From contig NZ_JADNOP010000003.1 in the NCBI RefSeq assembly GCF_015557635.1, positions 62,001 to 126,000 on the forward strand: 64,000 bases of DNA, given 5' to 3'. The DNA is from Fusicatenibacter saccharivorans (lineage in GTDB: Bacteria > Bacillota > Clostridia > Lachnospirales > Lachnospiraceae). The notes beneath the pieces were generated by a model that saw only the letters and a list, made by a program, of their open reading frames with translations, was not told where the DNA came from and made no database searches. The position numbers and the translations under genes were made by a program. Shown here piece by piece: positions 42,944 through 52,223 of the stretch. Position 1 is the first letter of the stretch. The number at the start of each line of letters is the position of its first letter.

Positions 42944-44383
42944 ATGAATATACAAGAAGCAAAAGAGACAATTGAAAAAGCCCTGCGCGCATACTTTGCA
43001 AGAGATGAAATTGGTTTTCCACTGGTTCCCCTCCGGCAGCAGCGTCCCATTCTCCTGATCGGCCCGCCGGGCATCGGAAAAACGGCAATTATGGAGCAGA
43101 TCGCAGAAGAGTGCGGTGTGGGGCTTGTCGCCTACACGATGACACACCATACGCGTCAGAGTGCCATGGGCCTTCCGGAGATCTGCACACGTGGAATCGA
43201 AGGGAAAATGGTACATACAACGGAATACACGATGAGCGAGATCATCGCCTCGATCTATGACTGCATGGAGCAGACCGGAAAGAAGCGGGGTATCCTCTTT
43301 CTCGATGAAATTAACTGCGTCTCCGAGACCCTCGCTCCGGTAATGCTGCAGCTTTTGCAGGACAAAAAATTCGGCAATCAGCACATCCCGGATGACTGGC
43401 TGATCGTGGCCGCCGGAAATCCGCCGGAATATAATAAATCTGTGCGGGAATTTGATGTGGCAACGCTTGACCGTGTGCGGAAGATCGAGGTGCTTCCCGA
43501 GCTTTCCGTCTGGCTCTCCTACGCAGAGAAAAATCAGATCCACAGCGCCGTGACAACGTACCTTATGGCACACAGTGACCATTTTTATTCTGTTTCGCAG
43601 GAAGCGGATGAGAAGCGTTTTGTAACGGCACGCGGCTGGGAGGATTTGTCGGCCGTGCTGAAAAGTTATGAAATCCTGCATTTTCCGGTCGACGAAGCAC
43701 TGATCGGACAATATTTGCAGGAAGAAAAGACGGCGGAGGAATTCAGCTCGTACTACAGGATTTACGAAAAATATGGACAGGATTACGGCGTGGAGGAGAT
43801 TCTGGCCGGTGCACTTTCCGGAAAAATCATGGCAGAAAAACAGAAGATGGCGGCAAATGGTTCCGCAGAAGAGCGATCTGTACTGCTGTCTCTGTTTCAT
43901 GCGGCACTTCAGAAAGAGGCATCCGGCTGCCAGAAGCAGGAACACACGGCAAAGGAGCTCTCCGAGTGCTTTCGCCAGTTTACCGGGCTTTGCAGGCAGA
44001 AAAAAGATGAGACATACGCATCCTGGCTACAACAGAAAGAGCAGGGATTTGCAGTGTGCAAAAAGCAGGGACTGCTGAAAAAGGACGAGGAAGAAACGAA
44101 TGCGCGGGTCTTGAAAAAGTTAAAAAAACTCGAGGAGACCGCTAAAAAATGTCGCAAAAACGATCCGGATCAGATGAAAGAGCTTTTTGAAACGGTATGT
44201 GAACTGGAACAGGAAAAAGCGGAGAAGAAAGTAAAAGATGTGAAGCTGCAGATCCGCCGTGCCGCTGAATTTTTACAGAACAGCTTTCCGGGCGGAGCAG
44301 AAGTGGTACTGTTTGAAGCAAATCTGGCACGAAGTCCTGCGCTGCGGGCTTTTTTGATTGAGAAAAGCATGGATGCCGAATGA
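42944..44383 (+). CDS. MoxR-like AAA+ ATPase paired with the VWA protein
   Basis: 479 residues. The AAA+ core is at 1-270: Walker A in LLIGPPGIGKTA, a substrate-loop Met-rich TMTHHTRQSAMGLP, Walker B in GILFLDEINCVSE, sensor 1 in LIVAAGNPPEYN, and the arginine-finger region TLDRVRKIEV. The last 200 residues are helical and coiled-coil rich (KKLKKLEETAKKCRKNDPDQ), not a known domain to me. MoxR ATPases remodel partner proteins through VWA adaptors. Here the order is VWA then ATPase, reversed from the common one. The gene runs into truA with a 30-base gap. Ribosome site AAGAGAGA is weak. Confidence 0.82.
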   Translation: MNIQEAKETIEKALRAYFARDEIGFPLVPLRQQRPILLIGPPGIGKTAIMEQIAEECGVGLVAYTMTHHTRQSAMGLPEICTRGIEGKMVHTTEYTMSEIIASIYDCMEQTGKKRGILFLDEINCVSETLAPVMLQLLQDKKFGNQHIPDDWLIVAAGNPPEYNKSVREFDVATLDRVRKIEVLPELSVWLSYAEKNQIHSAVTTYLMAHSDHFYSVSQEADEKRFVTARGWEDLSAVLKSYEILHFPVDEALIGQYLQEEKTAEEFSSYYRIYEKYGQDYGVEEILAGALSGKIMAEKQKMAANGSAEERSVLLSLFHAALQKEASGCQKQEHTAKELSECFRQFTGLCRQKKDETYASWLQQKEQGFAVCKKQGLLKKDEEETNARVLKKLKKLEETAKKCRKNDPDQMKELFETVCELEQEKAEKKVKDVKLQIRRAAEFLQNSFPGGAEVVLFEANLARSPALRAFLIEKSMDAE

Positions 44384-44412
44384 TAAGCGGCCACTTTGGA
44401 AAGGAGAAAAAG

Positions 44413-45150
44413 ATGAATTATAAAATGATCCTGCAGTACGACGGCACGCGCTATAACGGCTGGCAGAAGCAGGGAAATACGGACAACACGATTCAGGGCA
44501 AGCTCGAAACGCTGTTGTCCAGGATCGCAGGAGAGCCGGTGGAGATTCACGGCGCGGGCAGAACCGATGCCGGCGTCCATGCGGCGGGACAGGTTGCAAA
44601 TGCAAAGTTCCATACCGATCTATCCGATGAAGAACTTCTGCAGACAATCAATCATTATCTGCCGGAAGACATCGAAGTCACCAGCCTCGCGCGGATGCCG
44701 GAGCGCTTCCACAGCCGTCTGAATGCGGTGGACAAAACATACGAATACCGTATCGTGATCGATGGCAGAAAGCATGTTTTCGAGCGGAAATACGTGTATT
44801 TTCCGGAAGCACCGCTCGATGTGGAAAAAATGAAAGAAGCATCGAAAGCGTTTATCGGAACGTATGATTTCAGGAGCTTCTGTGCCAACAAACGTATGAA
44901 AAAATCGACGGTACGGACGATTACCGGAATTGATTTCTGCGAGAAAGACGGGATTCTTACCATTTCCTATACCGGAACCGGTTTTCTGTACCACATGGTG
45001 CGGATCCTGACCGGAACGCTTGTGGAGGCCGGGATGGGAAAACGGGATATCGTATCAATGACGGAGCTTCTCAAAGCAAAAAATCGCGAAAGTGCGGGTT
45101 TTCTTGCACCGGCATGCGGACTCCTGTTAAAAGAAGTCCGATATGAATAA
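44413..45150 (+). CDS. truA: tRNA pseudouridine synthase A
   Basis: 245 residues. TruA converts uridines 38-40 in the tRNA anticodon arm to pseudouridine. The catalytic Asp52 is in GAGRTDAGVHA. Other family blocks are YDGTRYNGWQKQ, RFHSRLNAVDKTYEYRI, FRSFCANKRMKKSTVRTI and GTGFLYHMVRILTGTLVE. The ATG at 44413 follows AAGGAG; an in-frame ATG at 44380 overlaps the preceding gene and has no site. It may be co-transcribed with the VWA/MoxR pair, which is not a usual neighbour. An imperfect hairpin (45174-45207) separates it from rnfC. Confidence 0.95.
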   Translation: MNYKMILQYDGTRYNGWQKQGNTDNTIQGKLETLLSRIAGEPVEIHGAGRTDAGVHAAGQVANAKFHTDLSDEELLQTINHYLPEDIEVTSLARMPERFHSRLNAVDKTYEYRIVIDGRKHVFERKYVYFPEAPLDVEKMKEASKAFIGTYDFRSFCANKRMKKSTVRTITGIDFCEKDGILTISYTGTGFLYHMVRILTGTLVEAGMGKRDIVSMTELLKAKNRESAGFLAPACGLLLKEVRYE

Positions 45151-45255
45151 CCGAAATAATCAGGGCAATGCACCAGCCTTTTTGGTATAAAAACCGAAAA
45201 AAGGCTGTGAATTGATAAATGCAGCATAGAAAAGAGAAAGGATGAGGTGAAAAGC

Positions 45256-46584
45256 ATGTTTCAGAAGAAAAGAAATACTTTTCATGGCGGCGTTCACCCG
45301 TACGAGGGAAAAGAGCTCTCCAAGGACAAACCGATTGTCAAAGCGCAGCCGGGCAACTTATTGTATTACGCAGTGTCGCAGCATATCGGAGCGCCTGCTG
45401 TGCCGATCGTACAAAAAGGCGACCATGTAAAAGCGGGACAGAAAATCGCAGAAGCGGGAGGATTTGTTTCGGCTCCTGTTTACGCATCGGTTTCCGGCAC
45501 GGTAAAAGGAATTGAGAAAAAAGTTTCCGCAGCCGGTTCCCCGGTAGACTGTATCGTTGTGGAGAACGACGGGCTGTATGAAAAAGAAACATTTGAGGAG
45601 TGCCCGCACTGGGAAAAACTCGACGCAGATACGATCCGGAACAAGATCAAAGAGGCCGGAATCGTGGGAATGGGAGGTGCAGGCTTCCCGACACACGTCA
45701 AAGTATCCCCGAAAGATCCGTCAGCGATTGACTACATTCTCGTCAATGGAGCAGAGTGTGAGCCGTATCTGACAAGCGACTACCGCAGAATGCTCGAAGA
45801 TCCGGAAAAGGTGATCGGAGGCTTAAAAATCATGCTGCATATGTTCCCGAAAGCAAAGGGAATCATCTGCATTGAGGACAACAAACCGGACTGTATCGCG
45901 AAATTTTGCGAGCTGGTGCTTCCGGGGGACAATATTGAGGTTCTGGAACTTAAAACGAAATACCCGCAGGGTGCCGAGCGTATGCTGATCTATGCAGCAA
46001 CGGGGCGAAAGGTAAATTCTTCCATGCTGCCGGCGGACGCGGGCTGTATCGTGGATAACATTGATACCGTGACCGCTATTTACCAGGCAGTCCGCTTCGG
46101 CGAACCGCTGATGAGCCGTATCGTTACCGTGACGGGAGATGCCGTACAGAATCCATGCAACTTTGAAGTGCCGGTCGGCATGCTCTTGTCCGAACTTTTA
46201 GAGCAGGCAGGTGGTCTGAAAAACGAGGCATCCAAGATCATCTGCGGCGGTCCGATGATGGGAAAAGCCCTGTTTACAATGGAGGTTCCTGTTACCAAGA
46301 CAACATCTGCACTGACCTGCCTTACGGAGGATGAAGTATCTGCGCTGGCACCATCTGCCTGCATCAACTGCGGACGCTGCGTTTCCGTCTGTCCGGGTCA
46401 GATTCTTCCGGCCCGCCTTTCCGTTTTTGCGGAGCACGGAGAGGAAGAGAAGTTCCTGAAATACGGCGGAATGGAGTGCTGTGAATGTGGCTGTTGTTCC
46501 TTTATCTGCCCGGCAAGACGTCCGCTGACGCAGGAAATCAGCTCGATGCGTAAAGTGCTTCTGGCAAAGAGAAAGAAGAAATAG
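45256..46584 (+). CDS. rnfC: Rnf complex subunit C (NADH-binding)
   Basis: 442 residues. RnfC is the peripheral subunit that binds NADH and FMN in the ferredoxin:NAD+ oxidoreductase. The N-terminal barrel-sandwich has THFHGGVHPYEGK-like start HGGVHPYEGKEL. The flavin/NAD region carries GMGGAGFPTHVK. Two [4Fe-4S] motifs lie at the C-terminus (CINCGRCVSVCP and CCECGCCSFICP). First gene of rnfCDGEAB. The start could be GTG 45247 or ATG 45256; I prefer the ATG because GAGGTG lies six bases before it. Confidence 0.95.
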   Translation: MFQKKRNTFHGGVHPYEGKELSKDKPIVKAQPGNLLYYAVSQHIGAPAVPIVQKGDHVKAGQKIAEAGGFVSAPVYASVSGTVKGIEKKVSAAGSPVDCIVVENDGLYEKETFEECPHWEKLDADTIRNKIKEAGIVGMGGAGFPTHVKVSPKDPSAIDYILVNGAECEPYLTSDYRRMLEDPEKVIGGLKIMLHMFPKAKGIICIEDNKPDCIAKFCELVLPGDNIEVLELKTKYPQGAERMLIYAATGRKVNSSMLPADAGCIVDNIDTVTAIYQAVRFGEPLMSRIVTVTGDAVQNPCNFEVPVGMLLSELLEQAGGLKNEASKIICGGPMMGKALFTMEVPVTKTTSALTCLTEDEVSALAPSACINCGRCVSVCPGQILPARLSVFAEHGEEEKFLKYGGMECCECGCCSFICPARRPLTQEISSMRKVLLAKRKKK

Positions 46585-46597
46585 GGGGATCTTACAT

Positions 46598-47554
46598 ATG
46601 AATGGATTATTACACGTATCATCTTCCCCACACGCGCGGTCCAAGGTGACGACAGACAAAATCATGTTTGCCGTCCTGCTTGCCCTTGCCCCGGCAGCCT
46701 GCGTGGGAGTCTGGAATTTCGGCCTTCGGGCACTGCTTTTGATTGCGATTTCGATGGCAGTCTGTCCCCTGACGGAATATCTGTATGAAAAAGGAATGAA
46801 GAAACCGGTGACGATTGCCGACGGCAGTGCACTGGTAACCGGCCTTCTGCTGGCCATGAACATGCCGGTGCAGGCGCCTCTTTGGATGCCGGTGATCGGC
46901 GGTGTGTTTGCAATTCTCGTCGTAAAACAGCTTTTCGGCGGTCTTGGCCAGAACATTATGAACCCGGCGCTTGCAGGAAGATGCTTCCTTTTGATTTCCT
47001 TCCCGGGTCATATGACCAACTTCGCTGCCCCGGCAGCCGCACACCTCGTGGATACCGTATCAGGTGCGACACCGCTCGCCGCAGCAAAAGCAGGAGAGCA
47101 GGTGAATCTGCTGTCCATGTTCCTTGGAAATACGGCCGGAACGATCGGTGAGACTTCCGCACTGGCCCTTCTGATTGGCGGCATTTTCCTTGTCTGCATT
47201 CATGTGATTGACCTCAATATTCCGCTCATCTACATCGGAACAGAGCTTTTGTTCGCCTTGCTTTTCGGCGGCCACGGTTTTGATATCAACTTCCTTGGCG
47301 CGCATCTTTTGGGCGGCGGTCTGATGCTCGGCGCATGGTTCATGGCAACCGATTACGTTACCCGCCCGATCACAAAGAAGGGACAGTATATCTATGCGGT
47401 CATTTTAGGTCTTCTGACCGGCGTATTCCGTATCTTTGGAAATTCGGCAGAGGGCGTTTCCTATGCCATCATCTTTACCAACCTTCTGGTTCCGCTCATT
47501 GAGCGTGTGACCGTGCCGGTTGGATTCGGAAGAGGAGGCAAGAAAAAAGCATGA
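46598..47554 (+). CDS. rnfD: Rnf complex subunit D (membrane, covalent FMN)
   Basis: 318 residues with about nine membrane helices. The covalent flavin site is the Thr of SGATPLAAAK. RnfD forms part of the ion path across the membrane (Na+ or H+, not decidable here). The start at 46598 lies 13 bases after rnfC, and the last four bases overlap rnfG (ATGA), showing tight coupling. The length and the GGLGQNIMNPALAGRCFLL motif are normal for the family. Confidence 0.95.
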   Translation: MNGLLHVSSSPHARSKVTTDKIMFAVLLALAPAACVGVWNFGLRALLLIAISMAVCPLTEYLYEKGMKKPVTIADGSALVTGLLLAMNMPVQAPLWMPVIGGVFAILVVKQLFGGLGQNIMNPALAGRCFLLISFPGHMTNFAAPAAAHLVDTVSGATPLAAAKAGEQVNLLSMFLGNTAGTIGETSALALLIGGIFLVCIHVIDLNIPLIYIGTELLFALLFGGHGFDINFLGAHLLGGGLMLGAWFMATDYVTRPITKKGQYIYAVILGLLTGVFRIFGNSAEGVSYAIIFTNLLVPLIERVTVPVGFGRGGKKKA

Positions 47555-48189
47555 ACAAAATTATAAAAAACGCACTGATTCTTGCGGCGATCACGCTGAT
47601 TGCCGGACTGCTTCTCGGGGCGGCACATCAGGTAACCTTAGAGCCGATCCAGAAACAGCAGGAAAAAGAAAAACAGGAATCCTGCCAGAACGTATTCCCT
47701 GAGGCAGCTTCCTTTGAAGAAGTAACGATGAGCGATGCAGAACAGGCAGAGCTTACGGCAGCACTGATCGGCCACGGTTTTGAAGCACAGACGATTGACG
47801 AACTGCTGCTTGCAAAAGACGCATCCGGCGCAACGATCGGCCTGGTTGAGATCATCTCCACAACCGAAGGCTATGGCGGCGGCATGCAGTTCTCGATGGG
47901 AATTGCATCGGACGGAACGACAAAAGGAATCTCTTTCCTGTCACTTTCCGAGACGGCCGGCCTTGGTATGCGTGCCGACACAGACGATTTCAAGAATCAG
48001 TTCAAGGATAAAAACGTAGAAGCATTCTCCTACACAAAATCCGGCGCATCCGCGGATGATGAAATCGATGCGCTGAGCGGAGCAACTCTGACAACGAACG
48101 CTGTAACAAACGGTGTCAATGCAGGAATCTGCTGTTTTAACTACTGCAACGAATCCGGTCTGCTTTCCGGAGAGGGAGGGAACTCATGA
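47551..48189 (+). CDS. rnfG: Rnf complex subunit G (extracytoplasmic, covalent FMN)
   Basis: 212 residues: one N-terminal membrane helix (about 8-28) and a soluble domain outside the membrane. The covalent FMN site is the Thr of LSGATLTTNAV near residue 170. ISTTEGYGGGMQFSMGI and SETAGLGMRAD are typical NqrC/RnfG blocks. It overlaps rnfD by four bases at its start and rnfE by four at its end. Confidence 0.95.
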   Translation: MNKIIKNALILAAITLIAGLLLGAAHQVTLEPIQKQQEKEKQESCQNVFPEAASFEEVTMSDAEQAELTAALIGHGFEAQTIDELLLAKDASGATIGLVEIISTTEGYGGGMQFSMGIASDGTTKGISFLSLSETAGLGMRADTDDFKNQFKDKNVEAFSYTKSGASADDEIDALSGATLTTNAVTNGVNAGICCFNYCNESGLLSGEGGNS

Positions 48190-48890
48190 GAAAAGATACG
48201 CCGCTGGAACGGCTTTATAATGGTATCATAAAAGAAAACCCGACCTTCGTCATGATGCTGGGTATGTGTCCGACGCTTGCGGTTACCACTTCTGCAAAGA
48301 ACGGTATCGGCATGGGCCTTGCGACGATGGTTATCCTGACCGCCTCCAACCTGATGATTTCCCTGCTTCGGAAAATCATCCCGGACGGCGTGCGTATGCC
48401 AGCATACATCGTTGTTGTGGCATCGTTTGTAACCATCGTGGAATTTTTGATGGAAGGTTTTATTCCGGCACTCTATTCCGCCCTTGGCATCTACATCCCG
48501 CTGATCGTTGTAAACTGTATCATCCTGGGACGCGCCGAGGCATATGCTGGAAAACATGGTCCGATCCCGTCTTTATTTGATGGTATCGGCATGGGCCTTG
48601 GATTTACCGTCGGCCTGACCCTGATCGGTATGTTCCGTGAGCTGATCGGAGCCGGAACCCTGTTCGGTATCCAGGTAATGCCGAGTGCTTACGAGCCGGT
48701 CAACATCTTCATCATGGCGCCGGGTGCATTCCTTGTGCTGGCAATGCTCGTTGCGGTGCAGAACCGCATCAAACGCCAGAAGTCAGAGAAAACCGGAAAA
48801 CCGGCAGTCCCGGCAGAAGAGACCGGCTGTATGGCGTGCGCCAATAAGGCATACTGCCAGGCTGTGAAAGGAAAGGAGGAAGCGAAATGA
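48186..48890 (+). CDS. rnfE: Rnf complex subunit E (membrane)
   Basis: 234 residues, six membrane helices (NPTFVMMLGMCPTLAVTTSA, then NCIILGRAEAYA). RnfE and RnfA together hold a [2Fe-2S] cluster in the middle of the membrane that passes electrons across. After the last helix there is a 40-residue tail ending with GCMACANKAYCQAVKGKEE, three cysteines in CxxCx5C spacing that the membrane core does not need. It overlaps its neighbours by four bases on both sides. Confidence 0.94.
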   Translation: MRKDTPLERLYNGIIKENPTFVMMLGMCPTLAVTTSAKNGIGMGLATMVILTASNLMISLLRKIIPDGVRMPAYIVVVASFVTIVEFLMEGFIPALYSALGIYIPLIVVNCIILGRAEAYAGKHGPIPSLFDGIGMGLGFTVGLTLIGMFRELIGAGTLFGIQVMPSAYEPVNIFIMAPGAFLVLAMLVAVQNRIKRQKSEKTGKPAVPAEETGCMACANKAYCQAVKGKEEAK

Positions 48891-49462
48891 AAGAACTGAT
48901 TTTAATTGCGATCGGTGCGGCGCTGGTGAACAACGTTGTCTTAAGCCAGTTCCTCGGCATCTGTGCTTTCCTCGGTGTTTCCAAAAAGATGGATACGGCG
49001 GCCGGCATGGGCGGAGCGGTTATTTTTGTCCTCACGATTTCTTCATTTGTGACAAGTCTGATTTACAAATTTATCCTAGCACCGGCAGAACTTGATTATC
49101 TGAAAACGATCGTTTTTATTCTTGTCATCGCGGCGCTGGTACAGCTCGTTGAGATGTTCCTGAAAAAGACGATTCCATCTCTGTACCGAGCGCTCGGCGT
49201 TTACCTTCCGCTGATTACAACAAACTGCGCGGTACTCGGTGTGGCACTCATCAACGTACAGAAGGATTACACGATTCTGCAGGGTACGGTTTACGGTCTG
49301 GCAACCGCAATTGGCTTTACGATTGCCATGGTGCTGATGGCTGGCCTGCGGGAAAAGATGGAGTACAACGATATCCCGGAGTCATTCAAAGGAATGCCGA
49401 TCGTTCTTCTTACGGCTATGCTGATGTCAATGGCATTTATGGGATTTTCCGGAATGATCTAG
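48887..49462 (+). CDS. rnfA: Rnf complex subunit A (membrane)
   Basis: 191 residues with six membrane helices, mirror-related to RnfE. Cluster-ligand cysteines fit QFLGICAFLGVSKK and TTNCAVLGVAL. It works with RnfE in transmembrane electron transfer. The ATG overlaps the stop of rnfE, and rnfB follows after 13 bases behind an AGGAGGGATGA site. Normal length. Confidence 0.95.
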   Translation: MKELILIAIGAALVNNVVLSQFLGICAFLGVSKKMDTAAGMGGAVIFVLTISSFVTSLIYKFILAPAELDYLKTIVFILVIAALVQLVEMFLKKTIPSLYRALGVYLPLITTNCAVLGVALINVQKDYTILQGTVYGLATAIGFTIAMVLMAGLREKMEYNDIPESFKGMPIVLLTAMLMSMAFMGFSGMI

Positions 49463-49475
49463 GAGGGATGAAGAG

Positions 49476-50270
49476 ATGAATGGTATTTTAGCAGCCACCC
49501 TGATGGTGGGTGGAACCGGCCTTTTGATTGGTATTCTCCTTGGAATTGCCGGAAAGAAGTTTTATGTGGAAGTGGACGAGCGCGAGACGAAGGTCCGTGA
49601 AGCGCTGCCGGGCAACAACTGCGGCGGCTGCGGTTACCCGGGCTGTGACGGAGCGGCGGCTGCAGTGGTAAAGGGTGAAGCCCCGGTTTCTGTCTGTCCG
49701 GTCGGCGGAGCGCCGGTTGCAGCGGCCGTCGGAGCTATCATGGGACAAAAAGCCGATGTACAGGAGCGCAAAAAAGCAGTGGTACGGTGCGCCGGTACGT
49801 GTGACGTGGCAAAGAACAAGTATGAATACACGGGTGCAAGGGACTGCTCCTACGCCGGTTTTGTACCGGGCGGCGGTCCGAAGAGCTGCGGAAACGGATG
49901 TCTTGGTTTTGGAAACTGCGTGAAGGCATGTAAGTTTGATGCGATCCATATTGAAAACGGCATTGCCGTTGTGGACGGCGAAGCGTGCAAGGCATGCGGT
50001 GCCTGCGTGAAGGCCTGTCCGAGAAATCTGATCGACCTGATTCCGTATGAGCAGAAGATCACGGTGAAATGCCGCTCAACCGAGAAGGGCAAGGCGGTGA
50101 TGGCAGCGTGTGAGATCGGCTGTATCGGATGTAAGAAGTGCGAGAAGAACTGCCCGTCGGATGCAATTCACGTTGTGGACCAGCGCGCGGAGATCGACCC
50201 GGCAAAATGTACAGGCTGCGGCCTCTGCGCGGAGAACTGCCCGCGGAAGTGTATTATGGTAGAAAAATAA
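49476..50270 (+). CDS. rnfB: Rnf complex subunit B (ferredoxin-accepting iron-sulfur protein)
   Basis: 264 residues. A short N-terminal membrane anchor (4-25) is followed by a cysteine-rich domain with NCGGCGYPGCDGAAAAVV. Further [4Fe-4S] motifs follow: CLGFGNCVKAC, CKACGACVKACP, CIGCKKCEKNCP and CTGCGLCAENCP. RnfB receives electrons from reduced ferredoxin, which pass on to NAD+ through the complex while an ion is exported. It is the last gene of the operon. A weak hairpin (about 50276-50322) follows. Confidence 0.95.
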   Translation: MNGILAATLMVGGTGLLIGILLGIAGKKFYVEVDERETKVREALPGNNCGGCGYPGCDGAAAAVVKGEAPVSVCPVGGAPVAAAVGAIMGQKADVQERKKAVVRCAGTCDVAKNKYEYTGARDCSYAGFVPGGGPKSCGNGCLGFGNCVKACKFDAIHIENGIAVVDGEACKACGACVKACPRNLIDLIPYEQKITVKCRSTEKGKAVMAACEIGCIGCKKCEKNCPSDAIHVVDQRAEIDPAKCTGCGLCAENCPRKCIMVEK

Positions 50271-50275
50271 AAATG

Positions 50276-50322
50276 AGAAATTCCATGCTGTGGGAGGGAA
50301 CTTCTGCGGCGTGGAATTTTTG
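50276..50322 (+). terminator. Probable terminator of the rnf operon
   Basis: AAATTCCA and TGGAATTT pair across a GC-rich centre and are followed by TTGCTTTT. The stem is imperfect. Confidence 0.5.
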
Positions 50323-50461
50323 CTTTTCGGTGATATCGTGTTAGCCAATGCCGGGGGTGGCTGGCTTGACTTGAATTTGGGAAAATGATAAACTGAAAGT
50401 CAGAAAATGAGGGGCGAAAAGCTAAAAAAATATAAAATGGCAGAAAGGACGGGGCAAAAGT

Positions 50462-50962
50462 ATGACAATGACAATGGATGAACTGATGAAAGTGCTCGAT
50501 ATGCAGGAGGATATTCTGCAGTTTACGCATTTTACAAATGCAGACGCATGGGAACTGGGAACGATGATCCTGATGGAGGCAAGACGGCGCGGAGCACAGG
50601 TTGGCATCATGATCCGCAGAAGCAACGGGGAAGTTGTATTCCAGTATTGCGATAACGGCATTACGCCGCACAATGTGGAGCTGATGAGACGGAAGAGCAA
50701 TTCGGTGCTTCTGACGGAGCGGAGTTCGCTGCAGCTTTACATGGCAGCGACGAATGCGCCGGAGAGCGTAAAACAGATGGTACTGGACCCGAAGGAATAC
50801 GCAATGCTGGGCGGAGGTTTTCCGATCTGCGTGGAAGAAGTCGGCGTTGTGGCAACCGTAGCAGTGTCCGGCATGGGACAGGTTTCGGATCATGATGTGA
50901 TTGTGAAATGCATCAGCAAATATTTGCATATCGATGAAGTACCAAGAATCAGAACTGTATGA
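50462..50962 (+). CDS. HbpS/GlcG-like heme-degrading domain protein (UPF0303-like)
   Basis: 166 residues of the small alpha/beta HbpS-GlcG fold. Visible blocks are FTNADAWELGTMILMEARRRG (first helix), VGIMIRRSNGEVVFQY, and GGGFPICVEEVGVVATVAVSG near the end, matching the family's glycine-rich strand. Members have been linked to heme binding or assembly roles, but most are untested. The His, Asp and Met residues in VSDHDVIVKCI could bind a ligand. GGGGC-type ribosome site is weak. It is a single gene with TTGACT upstream at 50366. Confidence 0.75.
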   Translation: MTMTMDELMKVLDMQEDILQFTHFTNADAWELGTMILMEARRRGAQVGIMIRRSNGEVVFQYCDNGITPHNVELMRRKSNSVLLTERSSLQLYMAATNAPESVKQMVLDPKEYAMLGGGFPICVEEVGVVATVAVSGMGQVSDHDVIVKCISKYLHIDEVPRIRTV

Positions 50963-51042
50963 AAATGATGATTGAAACTAAATTTTGTGTATGATATAAT
51001 GTCACCGGCAAAAAGACATGACAGTTCCATCAGGGACAACAA

Positions 51043-51072
51043 AACCCCCGTGAGCGGCAACTCACGGGGGTT
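51043..51072. terminator. Terminator of the RluA-type gene
   Basis: AACCCCCGTGAG (51043-51054) and CTCACGGGGGTT (51061-51072) form a perfect 12-bp stem with a six-base loop; usable in both directions. Confidence 0.85.
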
Positions 51073-51075
51073 GGT

Positions 51076-51966
51076 TTATGTCAGCAGGTTTTGCATATCT
51101 TCCGGCAGTGGTGCGTGGAAGTTTAAGGGTTCTCCGGTGATCGGATGGACGAAGGAGAGCGATGCAGAGTGAAGTGCCTGGCGGGGGAAAGTGCCGGGAG
51201 TTTTGTTATAGAGGGTATCGCCGAGCAGCGGATGGCCGATGTAAGCCATGTGGACGCGGATCTGGTGGGTGCGGCCGGTTTCGAGGTTGAGTTCGAGGTG
51301 GGAGAAAACGGAGCAGTGCGCGAGGGTGCGGTAATGGGTTACGGAGCGCTCGCCGGAGGCAAAGTCGACGGTGCGCTGGATGAGGGAGCCGTTGAGGCGG
51401 GCGATCGGGGCGTCGATGGTGCCGGATGCAGCGGTTTCGCCGAGGGCGAAGGCCTGATACGTGCGGTGGATTTCGCGGGAGCGCATGGCCTGGGAGAGAA
51501 CGGCGGCGCTTAAGGCGTGCTTGGCGAGCACGATAAGGCCGGTGGTGTCGCGGTCGAGGCGGTTGATACAGCGGTAGACGAAGGGTTCACCTTTCTGTTC
51601 AAAATACCATGCAATGCCGTTTGCCAGCGTATTTTCATAATTTCCAATCGACGGATGAATCGGAGTATCAGCGGGTTTATCCACAACGAGGATGTCGTCA
51701 TCCTCATACACAACCGAAAACGGAACCGGCCGCGGCAGAATTCCGTCGGAGGGTTCTGTTTCGACAAGGTGCGTTTCGATCACATCCCCGGCGTGCACGG
51801 CCTGGCTCGTCCAGGCGCGGACGCCGTTTCGGAAAATGCCGTCCTCTGTGCGTTTTAAGCCCGTAATAATATGGCGCGAATATCCATGCCGGCGGAGAAA
51901 CCATTCCACAGTCAGATTTTCCCGTTCCTCCTCCGGCGAAACCACATATGTAAACCTGTGTCCCAT
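51076..51966 (-). CDS. RluA-family pseudouridine synthase
   Basis: 296 residues: an S4-like N-terminal RNA-binding region (VEWFLRRHGYSRHIITGLK) and the RluA catalytic domain with VYRCINRLDRDTTGLIVLAK (catalytic Asp138), RTYQAFALGE, and ETGRTHQIRVHMAYIGHPLLGD. It modifies uridines in 23S rRNA or tRNA; the RluC/RluD subgroup is likely but the site is not clear. The ATG at 51966 follows GGAGG by eight bases. It is divergent from ftsH. Confidence 0.92.
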   Translation of the reverse strand: MGHRFTYVVSPEEERENLTVEWFLRRHGYSRHIITGLKRTEDGIFRNGVRAWTSQAVHAGDVIETHLVETEPSDGILPRPVPFSVVYEDDDILVVDKPADTPIHPSIGNYENTLANGIAWYFEQKGEPFVYRCINRLDRDTTGLIVLAKHALSAAVLSQAMRSREIHRTYQAFALGETAASGTIDAPIARLNGSLIQRTVDFASGERSVTHYRTLAHCSVFSHLELNLETGRTHQIRVHMAYIGHPLLGDTLYNKTPGTFPRQALHSASLSFVHPITGEPLNFHAPLPEDMQNLLT

Positions 51967-52153
51967 ACACAAAACCTCCGTTTCTATAGCTTTTTTATCG
52001 AATGAACCCCGTCATTTCGGGGCAAAATTTCAAAAAGAGACTTTCCCAGTCTTTCGCAAGTATAGCCGAAAACAGATGGAAAAGCAAGAAACTTACCTTT
52101 TTATAGCGAAAATATAAAAAAGTATAAAAGTTTCATGAAATGTCAGAATTTGA

Positions 52154-52182
52154 TTGATTTTAGCGAAAGAAAAGTTTATGCT
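52154..52182 (+). promoter_or_regulatory. Possible promoter of ftsH
   Basis: TTGATT (52154-52159), a 17-base spacer and TATGCT (52177-52182), 41 bases before the ATG. Confidence 0.5.
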
Positions 52183-52223
52183 ACTAAAAAAGAAAGAAAA
52201 TCAAGAAACAGGAGGGGATACAG

